Positions 18,647 to 28,252 of a stretch of 64,000 nucleotides of DNA are shown one piece after another; within the stretch, counting starts at the first letter, position 1; each line of letters opens with the position of its first letter. The DNA is taken from positions 3,410,001 to 3,474,000 of the forward strand of contig NC_009445.1 in the NCBI RefSeq assembly GCF_000026145.1, written 5' to 3'. The notes under the pieces were generated by a model, which was not told the DNA's origin, ran no database searches, and worked only from the letters and a program-made list of their open reading frames with translations. The DNA comes from Bradyrhizobium sp. ORS 278 (GTDB taxonomy: Bacteria; Pseudomonadota; Alphaproteobacteria; Rhizobiales; Xanthobacteraceae). The position numbers and the translations under genes are program-made.

Positions 18647-19640
18647 GCTTCATCTCGGCGAGATAGGCCTTCACCGGCGCGTCCGCGGCTGGCACGCGCT
18701 TCAGGAAGGCGTCCATCTGCGGCGCAGTCTTGGCCCGGATCTCCGTCATCATCGCGTCCGAGACCGGTACGACCTCCATGCCGCCTTCCTTCAGCCGGTT
18801 GAGGCTGTCGACATCGGCCTTCAACGAGTTGGCCCAGAACGTCGGCTCCATCTTCGCGGCGATGTCGGTGACGGTCTTCTGCTGCTCCGGCGTCAGCGCC
18901 TTCCACGAGTCGAGGTTCACGTTGAGCATCTGCGACGACCACACATGGTTGGTCGGGTAGACGTATTTCAGGAACTCCCAGAACTTGCCGTCGACGCCCG
19001 ACACCGAGGAGGTCGAGACGCCGGCGACCGCGCCGGACGCCAGCGCCGGAATCGTCTCGCCCCAGGGGATCATGACCGCGGCCATGCCGATCGCATTGAG
19101 CATGTCGACCGCGTTCTTGTCGGGCACCCGGATCTTGATGTTCTTCAGGCCCGCGACATCCGTCGTCTTGACCTTGAGATGCAGGTATTGCGTCGGCCAC
19201 GGCACGATGTAGAGGATCTTCTGATTGTTGCGCGCGGCGATCTTTTCGTATTCCGGCCGCACATATTTGTGCAGCACCTTGAGCTCGTCCATCGAGCCGG
19301 CCAGAAACGGGATGCTTTCGACGCCCATGAAGGGCTCGTCGCCGACCTGCTGGATGTTGAGCACATCCGCCAGCGGCACCAGGCCGTCGCGCACCGCGCG
19401 CAGATGCTCGGGGCCCTTGAAGCCGAGCTGACCGCCGGCCTTCACGGTGATGTTGACGGCGCCATTGGTCTGCTTCTTCACCTCCTCGGCGAAGGCCATC
19501 GCGTTCTGGGTGTGAAAGTTGCCGTCGGGCCAGACGGTGGACATGTCCCAGTTGGTGGTGGCGGCGCGTGCGCGTGTCGAAAGCTGGGTGCCGGCGAGCA
19601 GGGTAGCTGCACCTGCGGTGAACGTACGTCGCGTGATCAT
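18639..19640 (-). CDS. dctP: TRAP transporter solute-binding protein (DctP)
   Basis: A 333-residue periplasmic binding protein. ATG at 19640 is chosen over the far upstream start because it gives a Tat-like signal (RRTFTAGAATLLAG) and has GGAGA upstream. DctP-family features include WDMSTVWPDGNFHTQNA, VPDKNAVDMLNAIGMAA and GVSTSSVSGVDGKFWEF. The Tat signal suggests export in folded form. It delivers substrate to DctQM. The gene follows hyuB after a 152-bp palindromic element. Confidence 0.9.
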   Translation of the reverse strand: MITRRTFTAGAATLLAGTQLSTRARAATTNWDMSTVWPDGNFHTQNAMAFAEEVKKQTNGAVNITVKAGGQLGFKGPEHLRAVRDGLVPLADVLNIQQVGDEPFMGVESIPFLAGSMDELKVLHKYVRPEYEKIAARNNQKILYIVPWPTQYLHLKVKTTDVAGLKNIKIRVPDKNAVDMLNAIGMAAVMIPWGETIPALASGAVAGVSTSSVSGVDGKFWEFLKYVYPTNHVWSSQMLNVNLDSWKALTPEQQKTVTDIAAKMEPTFWANSLKADVDSLNRLKEGGMEVVPVSDAMMTEIRAKTAPQMDAFLKRVPAADAPVKAYLAEMKRG

Positions 19641-19694
19641 GAGGGTCTCCGCTGTTGTAGGTTTGCTTTGGTCGATGCTGCTTGTGCGCGGATG

Positions 19695-19846
19695 GTGCAC
19701 CCTCTCCCCTTGTGGGAGAGGGTGGCTTCGCGCAGCGAAGCCGGGTGAGGGGTCTCTCTCCGCGATCGCATGTGCCGAGAGAACCCCTCACCCGGCGCCG
19801 AGCTGACGCTCGTCGCCACCCTCTCCCACAAGGGGAGAGGGTGCAC
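19695..19846. repeat. 152-bp element with 32-bp perfect inverted ends
   Basis: The end 19695-19726 and the end 19815-19846 are perfect inverted copies over 32 bp (starting GTGCACCCTCTCCCC), with further inner inverted arms CCGGGTGAGGGGT / ACCCCTCACCCGG. Similar CCCTCTCCC-type repeats are widespread in Bradyrhizobium. It sits in the hyuB-dctP gap of the operon and would form a very stable RNA hairpin. Confidence 0.85.
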
Positions 19847-19914
19847 CGCGCGTGCGGCGAGAGCGATGCCCCAAACGGGGCGAGGCCTCAGCTGCCGTCT
19901 CATACGATCGTTCA

Positions 19915-21567
19915 TCATCGTGCTCGACCGTAGACCGCTGCCGCGTTCTCCGCCGACACCAGCCCGCTCTCGACATCGCCTTGCACCAGCGCTGCCGCGC
20001 GCTCGCGCGGATCGCCGATGCCGGCGCCGCCCGGTGTCAGCACCACCAGCCGGTCGTCCGGCGGCACGGTCTGGAAGCCCTTGCCGCGCAGCTTCTTGCC
20101 CGAGGCGAGCCCGACATAGCCGGCCTCGCCATTGTGGCCGCCGTCGCGGCCGCGGGGCGGGTGGTCGATGCGGTCGAAGGCGGCGAGGATGTCGAACGGC
20201 GCGTCGACGCCGCTGCCGACCTCGATGATCTGGCCGAGGCCGCCGCGGGTGCGGCCGGCGCCGCCTGAATCCGGCCGCAGCTCCTTGCGCCAGAAGATCA
20301 GCGGCGTCTGCGTCTCGGCGATCTCGACAGGCGTGCCGCGCACGCCGGACGGATAGGCCGTCGCCGACAGCCCGTCCTTGTCGAAACGCGCGCCGGTGCC
20401 GCCGTTCGACGTCACCGCCATCGAGAACCCGTAATTGCCGCCGGCGCCGGAGCGGGTCTGGCCGCGGACGTTGAGATTCCACAGGCAGGAGGTGCCTTCG
20501 GCGGGCACGCGCTCCGGAATGATCTGGCGCAGGCAACCGAACACGACGTCGGGCAGCATCTGGCCGATGACGTGGCGCGAGGCGACCGGCGCGGGCTTTG
20601 GCGCGTTGAGGATCGCGCCCGAAGGCGCGGAGACCGTCAGCGGCGACAGCGAGCCGGCATTGTTGGGAATCGCGGACGCCACCACGCAGCCGAGGCCGAA
20701 CACGGTGTAGGCTGTCGTGTAGGACAGCGGCACGTTGATGCCGAACTTCGAGGCCGTCGACGTGCCGTCGAAATCGACGTGAATGCCGGCATCGCTGATC
20801 GTCAGCGCGGCCTTGAGCGTTACCGGCGCATCATAGCCGTCGACCACCATCTCGTTGCGGAAGGTGCCCTTCGGCAGCTTGGCGATCTCGGCCAGCACCG
20901 CCTCGCGCGAGCGGTCGCAGACATAGTCGCCGAGTTCGTCGAGCGAGGCGATGCCGAACTCCGTCATCATCTCGACCAGGCGCTGGCAGCCGACGTCGTT
21001 GCAGGCGGCGAGCGAGTAGGTGTCGCCTTCGGTGTCGACCGGCAGCCGCGTGTTGGCGCGGATGACAGCCATCAAGGTTTCGTTGACGACGCCCTGGTCG
21101 ATCAGCTTCAGCATCGGGATGTAAAGGCCCTCCATGAACACGTCGGTGCCATCAGGGCCGAAGCCAATGCCGCCGATGTCCATCAGATGGCTGGTGCAGG
21201 AGAACAAAGCGACCGGCTTGCCGTCCTTGAAGCATGGCGTGGTCACGACGAAGTCGTTGAGATGGCCGGTGCCCATCCAGGGATCGTTGGTGATGTAGGC
21301 ATCGCCGGGCTTCATCGTCTGAAGCGGGAAATGCGCGATGAAGTGCTTCACCGACTCCGCCATCGAGTTGACGTGGCCCGGCGTGCCGGTAACCGCCTGC
21401 GCCAGCATGCGGCCCTTCAGGTCGAACACGCCGGCTGAGAGGTCGCCGCATTCCCGCACGATCGGGCTGAAGGCGGTGCGCAGCAGCACCTGCGCCTGCT
21501 CCTCGACCACGGCGATCAGCCGGTGCCACATGATCTGCAGGTCGATCAGGCTGGTTTGCGAGCTCAT
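19915..21567 (-). CDS. hyuB: Hydantoinase B / oxoprolinase subunit
   Basis: A 550-residue HyuB-family protein. Family features are PGHVNSMAESVKHFI, GDAYITNDPWMGTGHLNDF and SCTSHLMDIGGIGFGPDGTD near the N-terminus and FDRIDHPPRGRDGGHNGEAG near the C-terminus. With HyuA it forms an ATP-dependent amidohydrolase opening hydantoin, N-methylhydantoin or 5-oxoproline rings; some members act on acetophenone or acetone-type substrates, so the exact reaction is not set by sequence. It lies 2 bases after hyuA and precedes a TRAP importer. Confidence 0.9.
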   Translation of the reverse strand: MSSQTSLIDLQIMWHRLIAVVEEQAQVLLRTAFSPIVRECGDLSAGVFDLKGRMLAQAVTGTPGHVNSMAESVKHFIAHFPLQTMKPGDAYITNDPWMGTGHLNDFVVTTPCFKDGKPVALFSCTSHLMDIGGIGFGPDGTDVFMEGLYIPMLKLIDQGVVNETLMAVIRANTRLPVDTEGDTYSLAACNDVGCQRLVEMMTEFGIASLDELGDYVCDRSREAVLAEIAKLPKGTFRNEMVVDGYDAPVTLKAALTISDAGIHVDFDGTSTASKFGINVPLSYTTAYTVFGLGCVVASAIPNNAGSLSPLTVSAPSGAILNAPKPAPVASRHVIGQMLPDVVFGCLRQIIPERVPAEGTSCLWNLNVRGQTRSGAGGNYGFSMAVTSNGGTGARFDKDGLSATAYPSGVRGTPVEIAETQTPLIFWRKELRPDSGGAGRTRGGLGQIIEVGSGVDAPFDILAAFDRIDHPPRGRDGGHNGEAGYVGLASGKKLRGKGFQTVPPDDRLVVLTPGGAGIGDPRERAAALVQGDVESGLVSAENAAAVYGRAR

Positions 21568-21569
21568 GG

Positions 21570-23654
21570 TTAGGCCGCCTTCCGTTCCATGACGATGCTG
21601 CCGGCACCGTCGATATGCGCGTCGAAACTGTTGGAGATGAAGGTCGAGGTCTCGTCCTCGGCGATCACGGCGGGACCTGCGATGACCGCGCCGGGCGCCA
21701 TCTGCTCGCGGCGATACAGCGGGATGTCGACGAAGCGGCCGGCGCGGCCGTCGAAGAATTTGCGGTGGCCCGACGCCTCGCCGGCGGGCTTGCGCGTGAC
21801 CTCAGCGACGGTGGCTGGCTGGTGCGCGTCCGTCGTCGCCAGCACCGACCAGCTCAGCACCTCGATCGCGGCCCCCGGAATGGCGCGCTCGAACAGCGCG
21901 GCATAGCCGGCCTCGAAGGTCTTGCGCAGGGCAGGGAGGTCGTCCGCGGTGAGGGCACGGTTGGGCAACTCGACGCTGATCTCGTGTCCCTGGCCGACAT
22001 AGCGCATGAAGGCGGAGCGGCGCTCGCGCACCGGAGCACCGGCTGCGCCCGGCTCGACCAGGGCGCGGGCTTCGTCCGCCATCTCCTGTAGCAGGGCGGA
22101 GACGAGCGTGGTGTCGAACGTATCGAGCCGCGCGTGGCGGCTGCGGACCAGCTCATAGGCAATGGGAGCCGCGAGGAAGCCGACGGCTGAGCCGACGCCG
22201 GCATTCGACGGCACGATCACTTTGGCGACACCGATCTTCTCGGCGACGCGCGCGGCATGCAGCGGCGCTGCACCGCCGAACGCAATCAGCGTGTGCTGGC
22301 CGATGATAGCGCCGCGCTCGACGGCGTGGACGCGCGCGGCGCTCGCCATGTTCTCGCAGACGACCTCATGCACCGCATAGGCCGCGGTCTCGGCATTGAG
22401 GCCGAGCGGCGCGCCGACGTCGCGGAGCAGCGCCTGCTTCGACAGTTCGGGATCGAGCTTGATGGTGCCGCCGGCAAACGCGTCGGGATCGATCATGCCG
22501 AGCGCGACGTCGGAATCGGTCACGGCCGGATGCTGGCCGCCGCGGCCATAGCACGCCGGGCCCGGCTCAGAGGAGGCGCTTTCGGGGCCGACGGTGACGC
22601 GCTTCATCGCATCGATGCGCGCGATCGAGCCGCCGCCGGCGCCGATCTCGACCATCTCGATGACGGGGATGCGCACCGGCAGGCCGGAGCCCTTGAGGAA
22701 GCGCGCGGCGCGATCGACCTCGAACACGCGCGAGCTCTCGGGCTCGAAGTCCTCGATGAGACAGATCTTGGCGGTGGTGCCGCCCATGTCGAACGACAGC
22801 ACCTTGCGTTCGCCGAGCCGTGCGGCGATCTGGCCCGCGAAGATCGCGCCGCCGGCGGGACCGGATTCGACGAGGCGCACCGGGAAACGCCGCGCCGTGT
22901 CGATCGAGGTGACGCCGCCGCCGGAGGTCACGAGATAGATCGCGCCGCGGAACTGCTCGACGCGCAGCGCCTGATCCATGCGGGCGAGATAGGAGTCCAT
23001 CAGCGGCTGCACATAGGCGTTGGCGACCGCGGTCGAGGTGCGCTCATATTCCCGGATTTCGGGACAGACGGCCGACGACAGCGTGATCGATACGCCTGGC
23101 ATCACATCGGCCAGGATCTCGCCGGCACGACGCTCATGCGCGGGATTGGCGTAGGCGTGCAGGAAGGCGATGGCGATGCTGCTGACCTCGAGCGCGCGCA
23201 GTTGCGGAACCAGTGCGCGCACCGCCGCTTCGTCGAGCGGCAGCCTGATGTCGCCGTGAGCATCGACGCGCTCGGGAACGGTGAAGCGCAAGCTGCGCGG
23301 CACCAGCGGCTTCGGCTTGTCGATGGAGAGGTCGTACTGGTCGTAGCGGCTCTCAGTTCCAATATCCAGAACATCGCGGAAGCCTGACGTCGCGATCAGC
23401 GCCGTCTTCGCGCCGCGTCGCTCGATGATGGCGTTGGTCGCGAGCGTGGTGCCGTGAATGAAGACGTCGATGTCGGAGATGCGGGCCTTCGCATCGGCCA
23501 GGATGAGACGTGTGCCGTCGAGCACAGCCTGCTCCGGCTGAGTCGGCGTCGTCAGCACCTTGCGTGTGCGGCGGTGATCGCCGATGTCGAGAACGATATC
23601 GGTGAATGTGCCCCCGATATCGACGGCCAGCCGGACTTCGGCTCCTTCAAGCAT
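21570..23654 (-). CDS. hyuA: Hydantoinase A / oxoprolinase subunit
   Basis: A 694-residue HyuA protein of the actin-like ATPase fold. VRLAVDIGGTFTDIVL binds phosphate of ATP; VLSFDMGGTTAKICLI is the second phosphate motif; the C-terminal domain shows the HyuA-type QGHEISVELP. It is the first gene of the hyuA-hyuB-dctPQM unit and should supply ATP-driven ring opening. A long 900-bp upstream region precedes it. The start at 23654 gives the usual short leader before the first strand. Confidence 0.92.
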   Translation of the reverse strand: MLEGAEVRLAVDIGGTFTDIVLDIGDHRRTRKVLTTPTQPEQAVLDGTRLILADAKARISDIDVFIHGTTLATNAIIERRGAKTALIATSGFRDVLDIGTESRYDQYDLSIDKPKPLVPRSLRFTVPERVDAHGDIRLPLDEAAVRALVPQLRALEVSSIAIAFLHAYANPAHERRAGEILADVMPGVSITLSSAVCPEIREYERTSTAVANAYVQPLMDSYLARMDQALRVEQFRGAIYLVTSGGGVTSIDTARRFPVRLVESGPAGGAIFAGQIAARLGERKVLSFDMGGTTAKICLIEDFEPESSRVFEVDRAARFLKGSGLPVRIPVIEMVEIGAGGGSIARIDAMKRVTVGPESASSEPGPACYGRGGQHPAVTDSDVALGMIDPDAFAGGTIKLDPELSKQALLRDVGAPLGLNAETAAYAVHEVVCENMASAARVHAVERGAIIGQHTLIAFGGAAPLHAARVAEKIGVAKVIVPSNAGVGSAVGFLAAPIAYELVRSRHARLDTFDTTLVSALLQEMADEARALVEPGAAGAPVRERRSAFMRYVGQGHEISVELPNRALTADDLPALRKTFEAGYAALFERAIPGAAIEVLSWSVLATTDAHQPATVAEVTRKPAGEASGHRKFFDGRAGRFVDIPLYRREQMAPGAVIAGPAVIAEDETSTFISNSFDAHIDGAGSIVMERKAA

Positions 23655-23868
23655 TCAGTCATCTCCGCAAGCAACGAATTGAGGTGCAATTTGAGCAAGT
23701 CCCATGCCATTGCGCCAGAGGTGATGCGTGTTGCTGCTCTGCGTTTTGTGCGGTGCGGATTGGAGGTCGTGAAGAGATGCGCGCTCAATCCTGCTGATCG
23801 ACAGAGTCGTTGTTCGGCGACATTCGCTCGATGGCGAGTCCAGGCATCGCTGCCGATCATCCGCTCTA

Positions 23869-24025
23869 CCGTCGTCCCGGCGAACGCCGGGACCCATAAC
23901 CACAGGGCGTGGTTTGAGGCAGTCACGTCGTTACGCACCATCCGCCTCATGACCGTCGCGGCGTTTGGGTCCCGGATCGGCGCCGCGTCGCGCTGATGCG
24001 CGCCGCGGCTTGTCCGGGACGACGG
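23869..24025. repeat. 157-bp palindromic element (GTCGTCCCGG type)
   Basis: The ends CCGTCGTCCCGG and CCGGGACGACGG are perfect inverted copies. The inner part contains CGAACGCCGGGACCCATAACCAC, a form common between genes of Bradyrhizobium. It is non-coding. Confidence 0.75.
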
Positions 24026-24133
24026 CGGGGGATGGTGCGCGTGCGGCGGATCTCATTGGCATGCGTTCGCATTCCCGCGGCACGATCAGCCCGAGCTCTG
24101 CAATCAGTTCACCCTCACTGAGACCGAGAGGGT

Positions 24134-24232
24134 GCAGGGAATGCCGGGTGAAGGCCTCACCCATGGCCCGCCTGCGAAAAAAATGCAGGCGGCAGGTACC
24201 ACAGGTGCAGCCGAGCATCCGGCATTCCCTGC
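24134..24232. repeat. Nested stem-loop element
   Basis: Outer arms GCAGGGAATGCCGG (24134-24147) and CCGGCATTCCCTGC (24219-24232) are perfect; an inner hairpin CCGCCTGC / GCAGGCGG (24168-24192) has an A-rich loop. The nested design suggests a dispersed structured repeat or a small transcribed RNA. Nothing in the sequence proves transcription. Confidence 0.6.
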
Positions 24233-24566
24233 GCGGTGTCTTCACGTTTATACGCAGTCTCCCTGGTGCGCCGGGCTTGTTGGCCACCATGCCGCGACAC
24301 TGCGCTGGCGCGCATTGCGCGGGGGATACCAGCATCGGGGTATCAGGACGCTGCGACTTCACGTCCGCAAGCATGCCGGTCGTCTGCGCGTGACGCGCGT
24401 CCGGCATGACTTTCGGCACCGCATCCCACCCCGACGTTCGTGACGACGCGTACGTCCCTCTGCATGGGGCAGGACGGCGCGGATCATACATGAGTTCCGA
24501 GAAAACGAAAGTTCAAAATTCTATTTATGCGAAATTGTTTGACATGGAGGACGCGGTGTCGCCGCA

Positions 24567-24944
24567 TCATGGGTCCAGCGGCTCGGCCGTGGTCCGCCCC
24601 ATGACAACGATCGGGCTGAAGCAGCCGAGGATCAGGCGCCTGGGATCGAAGGGAATGTCTGCGGGGATGTCGAAGCGGTCGTCGTCGCGCAGCCGCGTCT
24701 CGGCCGCATCGCATGTCGCCCGGTCGGGCCAGACCTGCCAGGAGAACACGATCTTCTCACCGGGCTTGGCGGCAACGGCGCGGCGAAAATCCGTGAGCTG
24801 GCCGTCGGGAACGTTGTCTTCCCAGGACTCGACGATTTCGATGCAGCCATATTCCCTGAACAGCAGCGCGCCACGCTCCGCCCATCGGCGATAGGCCTCC
24901 AGCTTCTCGGCGGGCACCGGGATCACAAATCCTGCGATATACAT
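24567..24944 (-). CDS. DUF1428 family protein
   Basis: A 125-residue protein matching the DUF1428 (YbaA-like) pattern: MYIAGFVIPVPAEKLEAYRR at the start, VFSWQVWPDR in the middle and an end with PFDPRRLILGCFSPIV. The family is a dimeric alpha/beta-barrel fold of unknown role. ATG at 24944 matches the family start; the longer frame upstream is not conserved in character. It diverges from the helicase gene. Confidence 0.85.
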   Translation of the reverse strand: MYIAGFVIPVPAEKLEAYRRWAERGALLFREYGCIEIVESWEDNVPDGQLTDFRRAVAAKPGEKIVFSWQVWPDRATCDAAETRLRDDDRFDIPADIPFDPRRLILGCFSPIVVMGRTTAEPLDP

Positions 24945-25083
24945 GGGCTCGTCTCCCCTGGACTCCGGCAAGGCTAGCACGACGAGGGCCAGCGCGCCCG
25001 GCCCGGCAGAGACGGGGTGTCATGGCCCTCGTGTTCCGGCGCGGCATGGCGTAAAGCAGCCGGAATCGAAGAGAGGTCTTTCC

Positions 25084-27027
25084 TTGTCATTCCCCGCGAC
25101 CACCCCGCCGCTGGCCCGCGCTTTGGCCGAGCGCAATTATGTGAATCCCACGCCGGTCCAGCTCGCCGTGCTCGCCGAGGACGCCGAGGGTCGCGACCTC
25201 CTGGTGTCGGCGCAGACGGGCTCGGGCAAAACCGTCGCTTACGGGCTCGCAATGGCGGCGAACATGCTCGGCGAGGCCGAGCGGTTCGGCCCGGCCGCCG
25301 CGCCGCTGGCGCTGATCGTGGCGCCGACGCGCGAGTTGGCGCTGCAGGTGCAGCGCGAGCTGGCCTGGCTGTACCAGCATGCCGGCGCGCGGGTGATCTC
25401 CTGCGTCGGCGGCATGGATCCGCGCCGCGAGCAGCGTGAGCTGGAGGCGGGCGCGCATATCGTCGTCGGCACGCCGGGGCGGCTGTGCGATCATCTTCGC
25501 CGCGGGCGGCTCGACATCTCGGAGCTGAAGGCCGTGGTGCTCGACGAGGCCGACGAGATGCTCAACCTCGGCTTCCGCGAGGATCTGGAGTTCATCCTCG
25601 AGACCACGCCGGAGACTCGCCGCACGCTCTTGTTCTCGGCAACCTTTCCCCGCGGCATCGTGGCACTGGCGAAGCAGTATCAGGACGACGCGTTCCGCAT
25701 CGAGGTCGAGGGCGACGAGGGCGGGCACGCTGACATCGAGTATCGCGCCATCCGCATCGCGCCCGATGATGCCGAGCATGCGGTGGTCAACCTGTTGCGG
25801 TTCTACGAATCGCCGAGCGCGATCGTGTTCTGCAACACGCGCGAGGCGGTGCGGCATCTGCAGGCGGCGCTGCTCGAGCGCGGCTTCTCGGTCGTCGCGC
25901 TGTCCGGCGAATTGACGCAGAACGAGCGCACGATGGCGCTGCAGTCGCTGCGCGACGGCCGCTCGCGCGTCTGCGTGGCGACCGACGTCGCGGCGCGCGG
26001 CATCGATCTCGCCAATCTCGATCTCGTCATCCATGCCGAGCTGCCGAACGATCCCGAGGTGATGCAGCATCGCTCGGGGCGCACGGGGCGGGCCGGGCGC
26101 AAGGGCGTCAGCGTACTCCTGGTGTCGCCGGCGCGGCGGCGGCGCGCGGAGATGCTGCTGAAGCTCGCAGGAATCGAGGCGGAGTGGGGCGCGGCGCCGC
26201 AGGCCGAGGAGATCCGCAAGCTCGACCAGGAGCGCATGCTGCAGGATTCGGTGCTGACCGAGGAGTCGACGGCGGAGGACCTGGCGCTGGCGCAGGCGCT
26301 GCTCGCGGAGCGCTCGCCGGAAGATATCGCCGCAGCACTGGTGCGGCTCTATCGCGCGAGGCTGCCGTCGCCGGAGGACATTCTCGATCCCGGCGAGGAC
26401 CGCGGCCGGTCGCGGCCCGATCGTGCCGCGCGCGAGCGGCCGTCACGGGGGGAGGAGCGGGCGCCGGCGCCGCGCACCAAGGGCGGCAAGCCGTCGCGCC
26501 ACGGCATGGGCGAGCCGAGCGTCTGGTTCCGCGCGGCAATCGGTCGCCGCAAGAACGCGGAGGCGCGCTGGCTGTTACCGATGATCTGCCGGCGCGGCGG
26601 CATCGACAAGCAGGACATCGGTGCGATCAAGATCTCGGACACCACGACCGAATTCGAGATCGCCGCGCGCGTCGCCGACAGCTTCACCGCCAACATCCGC
26701 CGGCCCGACAAGGAGGATACGATCCGGATCGAACCGCTCGCCGCCGCGCCGTCGGCAGCGGCCCGGCCCGACAAGCCGCCGCGGCGCAAGGCGGACGAGG
26801 GCAGCTATCATCCGCTCGATCGTGACGAGCCGCGCGACAGAGCGGACGACAAGCCGCGCGGCAAGCCGCCTCGCGACCATCAGCCGAAATCATTCCGCGA
26901 ACCGGCGTTCGCGAAGAAAAAGAAGCACCGCGACAAGTCCAGCCCTGGCGGACAGGCGTTTCGTTCGAGCAACCCGCACGCGAAAGCGCCGGGTGGCAAG
27001 AAGCCGAAGGCCAAGCGTCGCGGCTGA
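25084..27027 (+). CDS. DEAD-box RNA helicase with DbpA-type RNA-binding domain
   Basis: A 647-residue helicase. TTG at 25084 is chosen because GAGAGG lies just upstream and it gives the usual short N-terminus SFPATTPPLARAL. Motifs in order: Q-motif PTPVQ, AQTGSGKT, PTRELALQ, DEADEML, SAT, and HRSGRTGRAG. Near residues 475-555 lies a DbpA-type RNA-binding fold (WFRAAIGRRKNAEARWLLPM). The C-terminal 100 residues are basic and disordered (KPPRRK, KKKKHRDK). It likely remodels rRNA in ribosome assembly or mRNA during cold or stress. The DUF2177 gene follows after 55 bp. Confidence 0.93.
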   Translation: MSFPATTPPLARALAERNYVNPTPVQLAVLAEDAEGRDLLVSAQTGSGKTVAYGLAMAANMLGEAERFGPAAAPLALIVAPTRELALQVQRELAWLYQHAGARVISCVGGMDPRREQRELEAGAHIVVGTPGRLCDHLRRGRLDISELKAVVLDEADEMLNLGFREDLEFILETTPETRRTLLFSATFPRGIVALAKQYQDDAFRIEVEGDEGGHADIEYRAIRIAPDDAEHAVVNLLRFYESPSAIVFCNTREAVRHLQAALLERGFSVVALSGELTQNERTMALQSLRDGRSRVCVATDVAARGIDLANLDLVIHAELPNDPEVMQHRSGRTGRAGRKGVSVLLVSPARRRRAEMLLKLAGIEAEWGAAPQAEEIRKLDQERMLQDSVLTEESTAEDLALAQALLAERSPEDIAAALVRLYRARLPSPEDILDPGEDRGRSRPDRAARERPSRGEERAPAPRTKGGKPSRHGMGEPSVWFRAAIGRRKNAEARWLLPMICRRGGIDKQDIGAIKISDTTTEFEIAARVADSFTANIRRPDKEDTIRIEPLAAAPSAAARPDKPPRRKADEGSYHPLDRDEPRDRADDKPRGKPPRDHQPKSFREPAFAKKKKHRDKSSPGGQAFRSSNPHAKAPGGKKPKAKRRG

Positions 27028-27082
27028 CCCAGCCGGTTGATCTTGCTGAAGTCGACCGGCAAACGTGAAGGAGGAGCCGTCC

Positions 27083-27484
27083 TTGAGCCGCTACGCCGTT
27101 CTGTATTTCGCCACGCTCGCCGTGCTGCTCGGCTTCGACATCCCGTTCCTCGCCATCGTCGCCAAGGGCTTCTTCCAGTCGCAGGTCGGCGAGATGCTCG
27201 GCGAAGTCCGCCCGGTGCCCGCGGTGATGTTCTATCTGATCTATATCGCGGGCGTGCTGATCTTCGTGAACGGTATGGCCGACGCCACCTGGCGCTCGAC
27301 CTTGCTGTACGGCGCGCTGTTCGGCCTGTTCTGCTATGCCACCTTCGAGCTGACCTCGCTCGCCATGCTCAAGCAGTGGACCTGGGCGGTCGTCGCGCTC
27401 GACATCAGCTGGGGCGTGCTGGTGACGGCAGTGTCCGCGACGCTTGGCCTGTTGATCGCGGACTGGGTGACGCCGCGGGGGTAA
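27083..27484 (+). CDS. DUF2177 membrane protein
   Basis: A 133-residue protein with four membrane helices matching DUF2177 (FATLAVLLGFDIPFLAIVAK; LFGLFCYATFELTSLAMLK). TTG at 27083 has AAGGAGGAG six bases upstream; a GTG at 27065 would place that site inside the gene. The role is unknown. It may be cotranscribed with the helicase. Confidence 0.8.
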   Translation: MSRYAVLYFATLAVLLGFDIPFLAIVAKGFFQSQVGEMLGEVRPVPAVMFYLIYIAGVLIFVNGMADATWRSTLLYGALFGLFCYATFELTSLAMLKQWTWAVVALDISWGVLVTAVSATLGLLIADWVTPRG

Positions 27485-27592
27485 TCGGCAGTCAATCCGA
27501 GGCGCGCGCAGCGCGAACCCGAATCTCAAGATCCCGGGTCCGCCTATGCGAGGTGTCCCGGGATAACCTTTGCAAGCCCTGTGTGACGCCCT

Positions 27593-28252
27593 TTACTTCG
27601 GCTGAGGCACCACGCGCAGATACGGCTTCGGGGCCTTCCAGCCGTCGGGATAGATCGTCTTGGCCTCGTCGTCGGACACGGAGCCCGCGATGATCACGTC
27701 CTCGCCCTGCTTCCAGTCGGCGGGAGTGGCGACGCGGTGCTTGGCGGTGAGCTGCAGCGAGTCGATGACGCGGAGAATTTCCTGGAAGTTGCGGCCGGTG
27801 GTCATCGGATAGACCAGGATCAGCTTGATCTTCTTGTCGGGCCCGATGATGAACACGTTGCGGACGGTCAGATTGTCGGCGGCGGTGCGCTTGGCGGGAT
27901 CGCCGGATACGGCGGCCGGCAGCATGTCGTAGAGCTTGGAGACGTTGTAATCGGTATCGCCGATCATCGGATAGTTCGGCGCCGCACCCTGGGTCTCGCG
28001 GATGTCTTCGGACCACTGCGCGTGCTTGTCCACCGGATCGACCGAGAGGCCCAGCAGCTTGACGCCGCGCTTGTCGAATTCGGGCTTCAGCCGGGCGAGG
28101 GCGCCGAGCTCGGTCGTGCATACCGGCGTGAAATCCTTCGGATGCGAGAACAACAGCGCCCAGCTGTCGCCGATCCAGTCGTGGAATTTGATCTTGCCTT
28201 CGGTGGTCTCAGCCTCGAAGTCGGGCGCGGTGGAGCCGATTTGCAGAGCCAT
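27593..28252 (-). CDS. 1-Cys peroxiredoxin (Prx6-type)
   Basis: A 219-residue peroxiredoxin of the Prx6 subfamily. The peroxidatic Cys is in HPKDFTPVCTTELG; the longer C-terminal dimer domain (VYPMTTGRNFQEILRVIDSL) is typical and no resolving Cys of the AhpC type is seen. It reduces hydrogen peroxide and organic peroxides in the cytoplasm. ATG at 28252 has GAGGAC upstream. A GAGAAC-ATC-GTTCTC dyad about 90 bp upstream may be an operator. Confidence 0.93.
   Translation of the reverse strand: MALQIGSTAPDFEAETTEGKIKFHDWIGDSWALLFSHPKDFTPVCTTELGALARLKPEFDKRGVKLLGLSVDPVDKHAQWSEDIRETQGAAPNYPMIGDTDYNVSKLYDMLPAAVSGDPAKRTAADNLTVRNVFIIGPDKKIKLILVYPMTTGRNFQEILRVIDSLQLTAKHRVATPADWKQGEDVIIAGSVSDDEAKTIYPDGWKAPKPYLRVVPQPK

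Larger units (their letters stand above)
23655..24566. other. 912-bp intergenic region with palindromic repeats
   Basis: No credible gene is visible. The first 200 bp upstream of hyuA should contain its promoter. Two structured elements follow, at 23869-24025 and 24134-24232, listed separately. Frames crossing the region look like translated repeat DNA. About 24480-24566 is AT-richer and lies beyond the stop of the DUF1428 gene. Confidence 0.55.

Noticed and set aside
18474..19791. Long frames on both strands across dctP
   Set aside because: They lack domains and overlap the well-supported DctP gene with its Tat signal.
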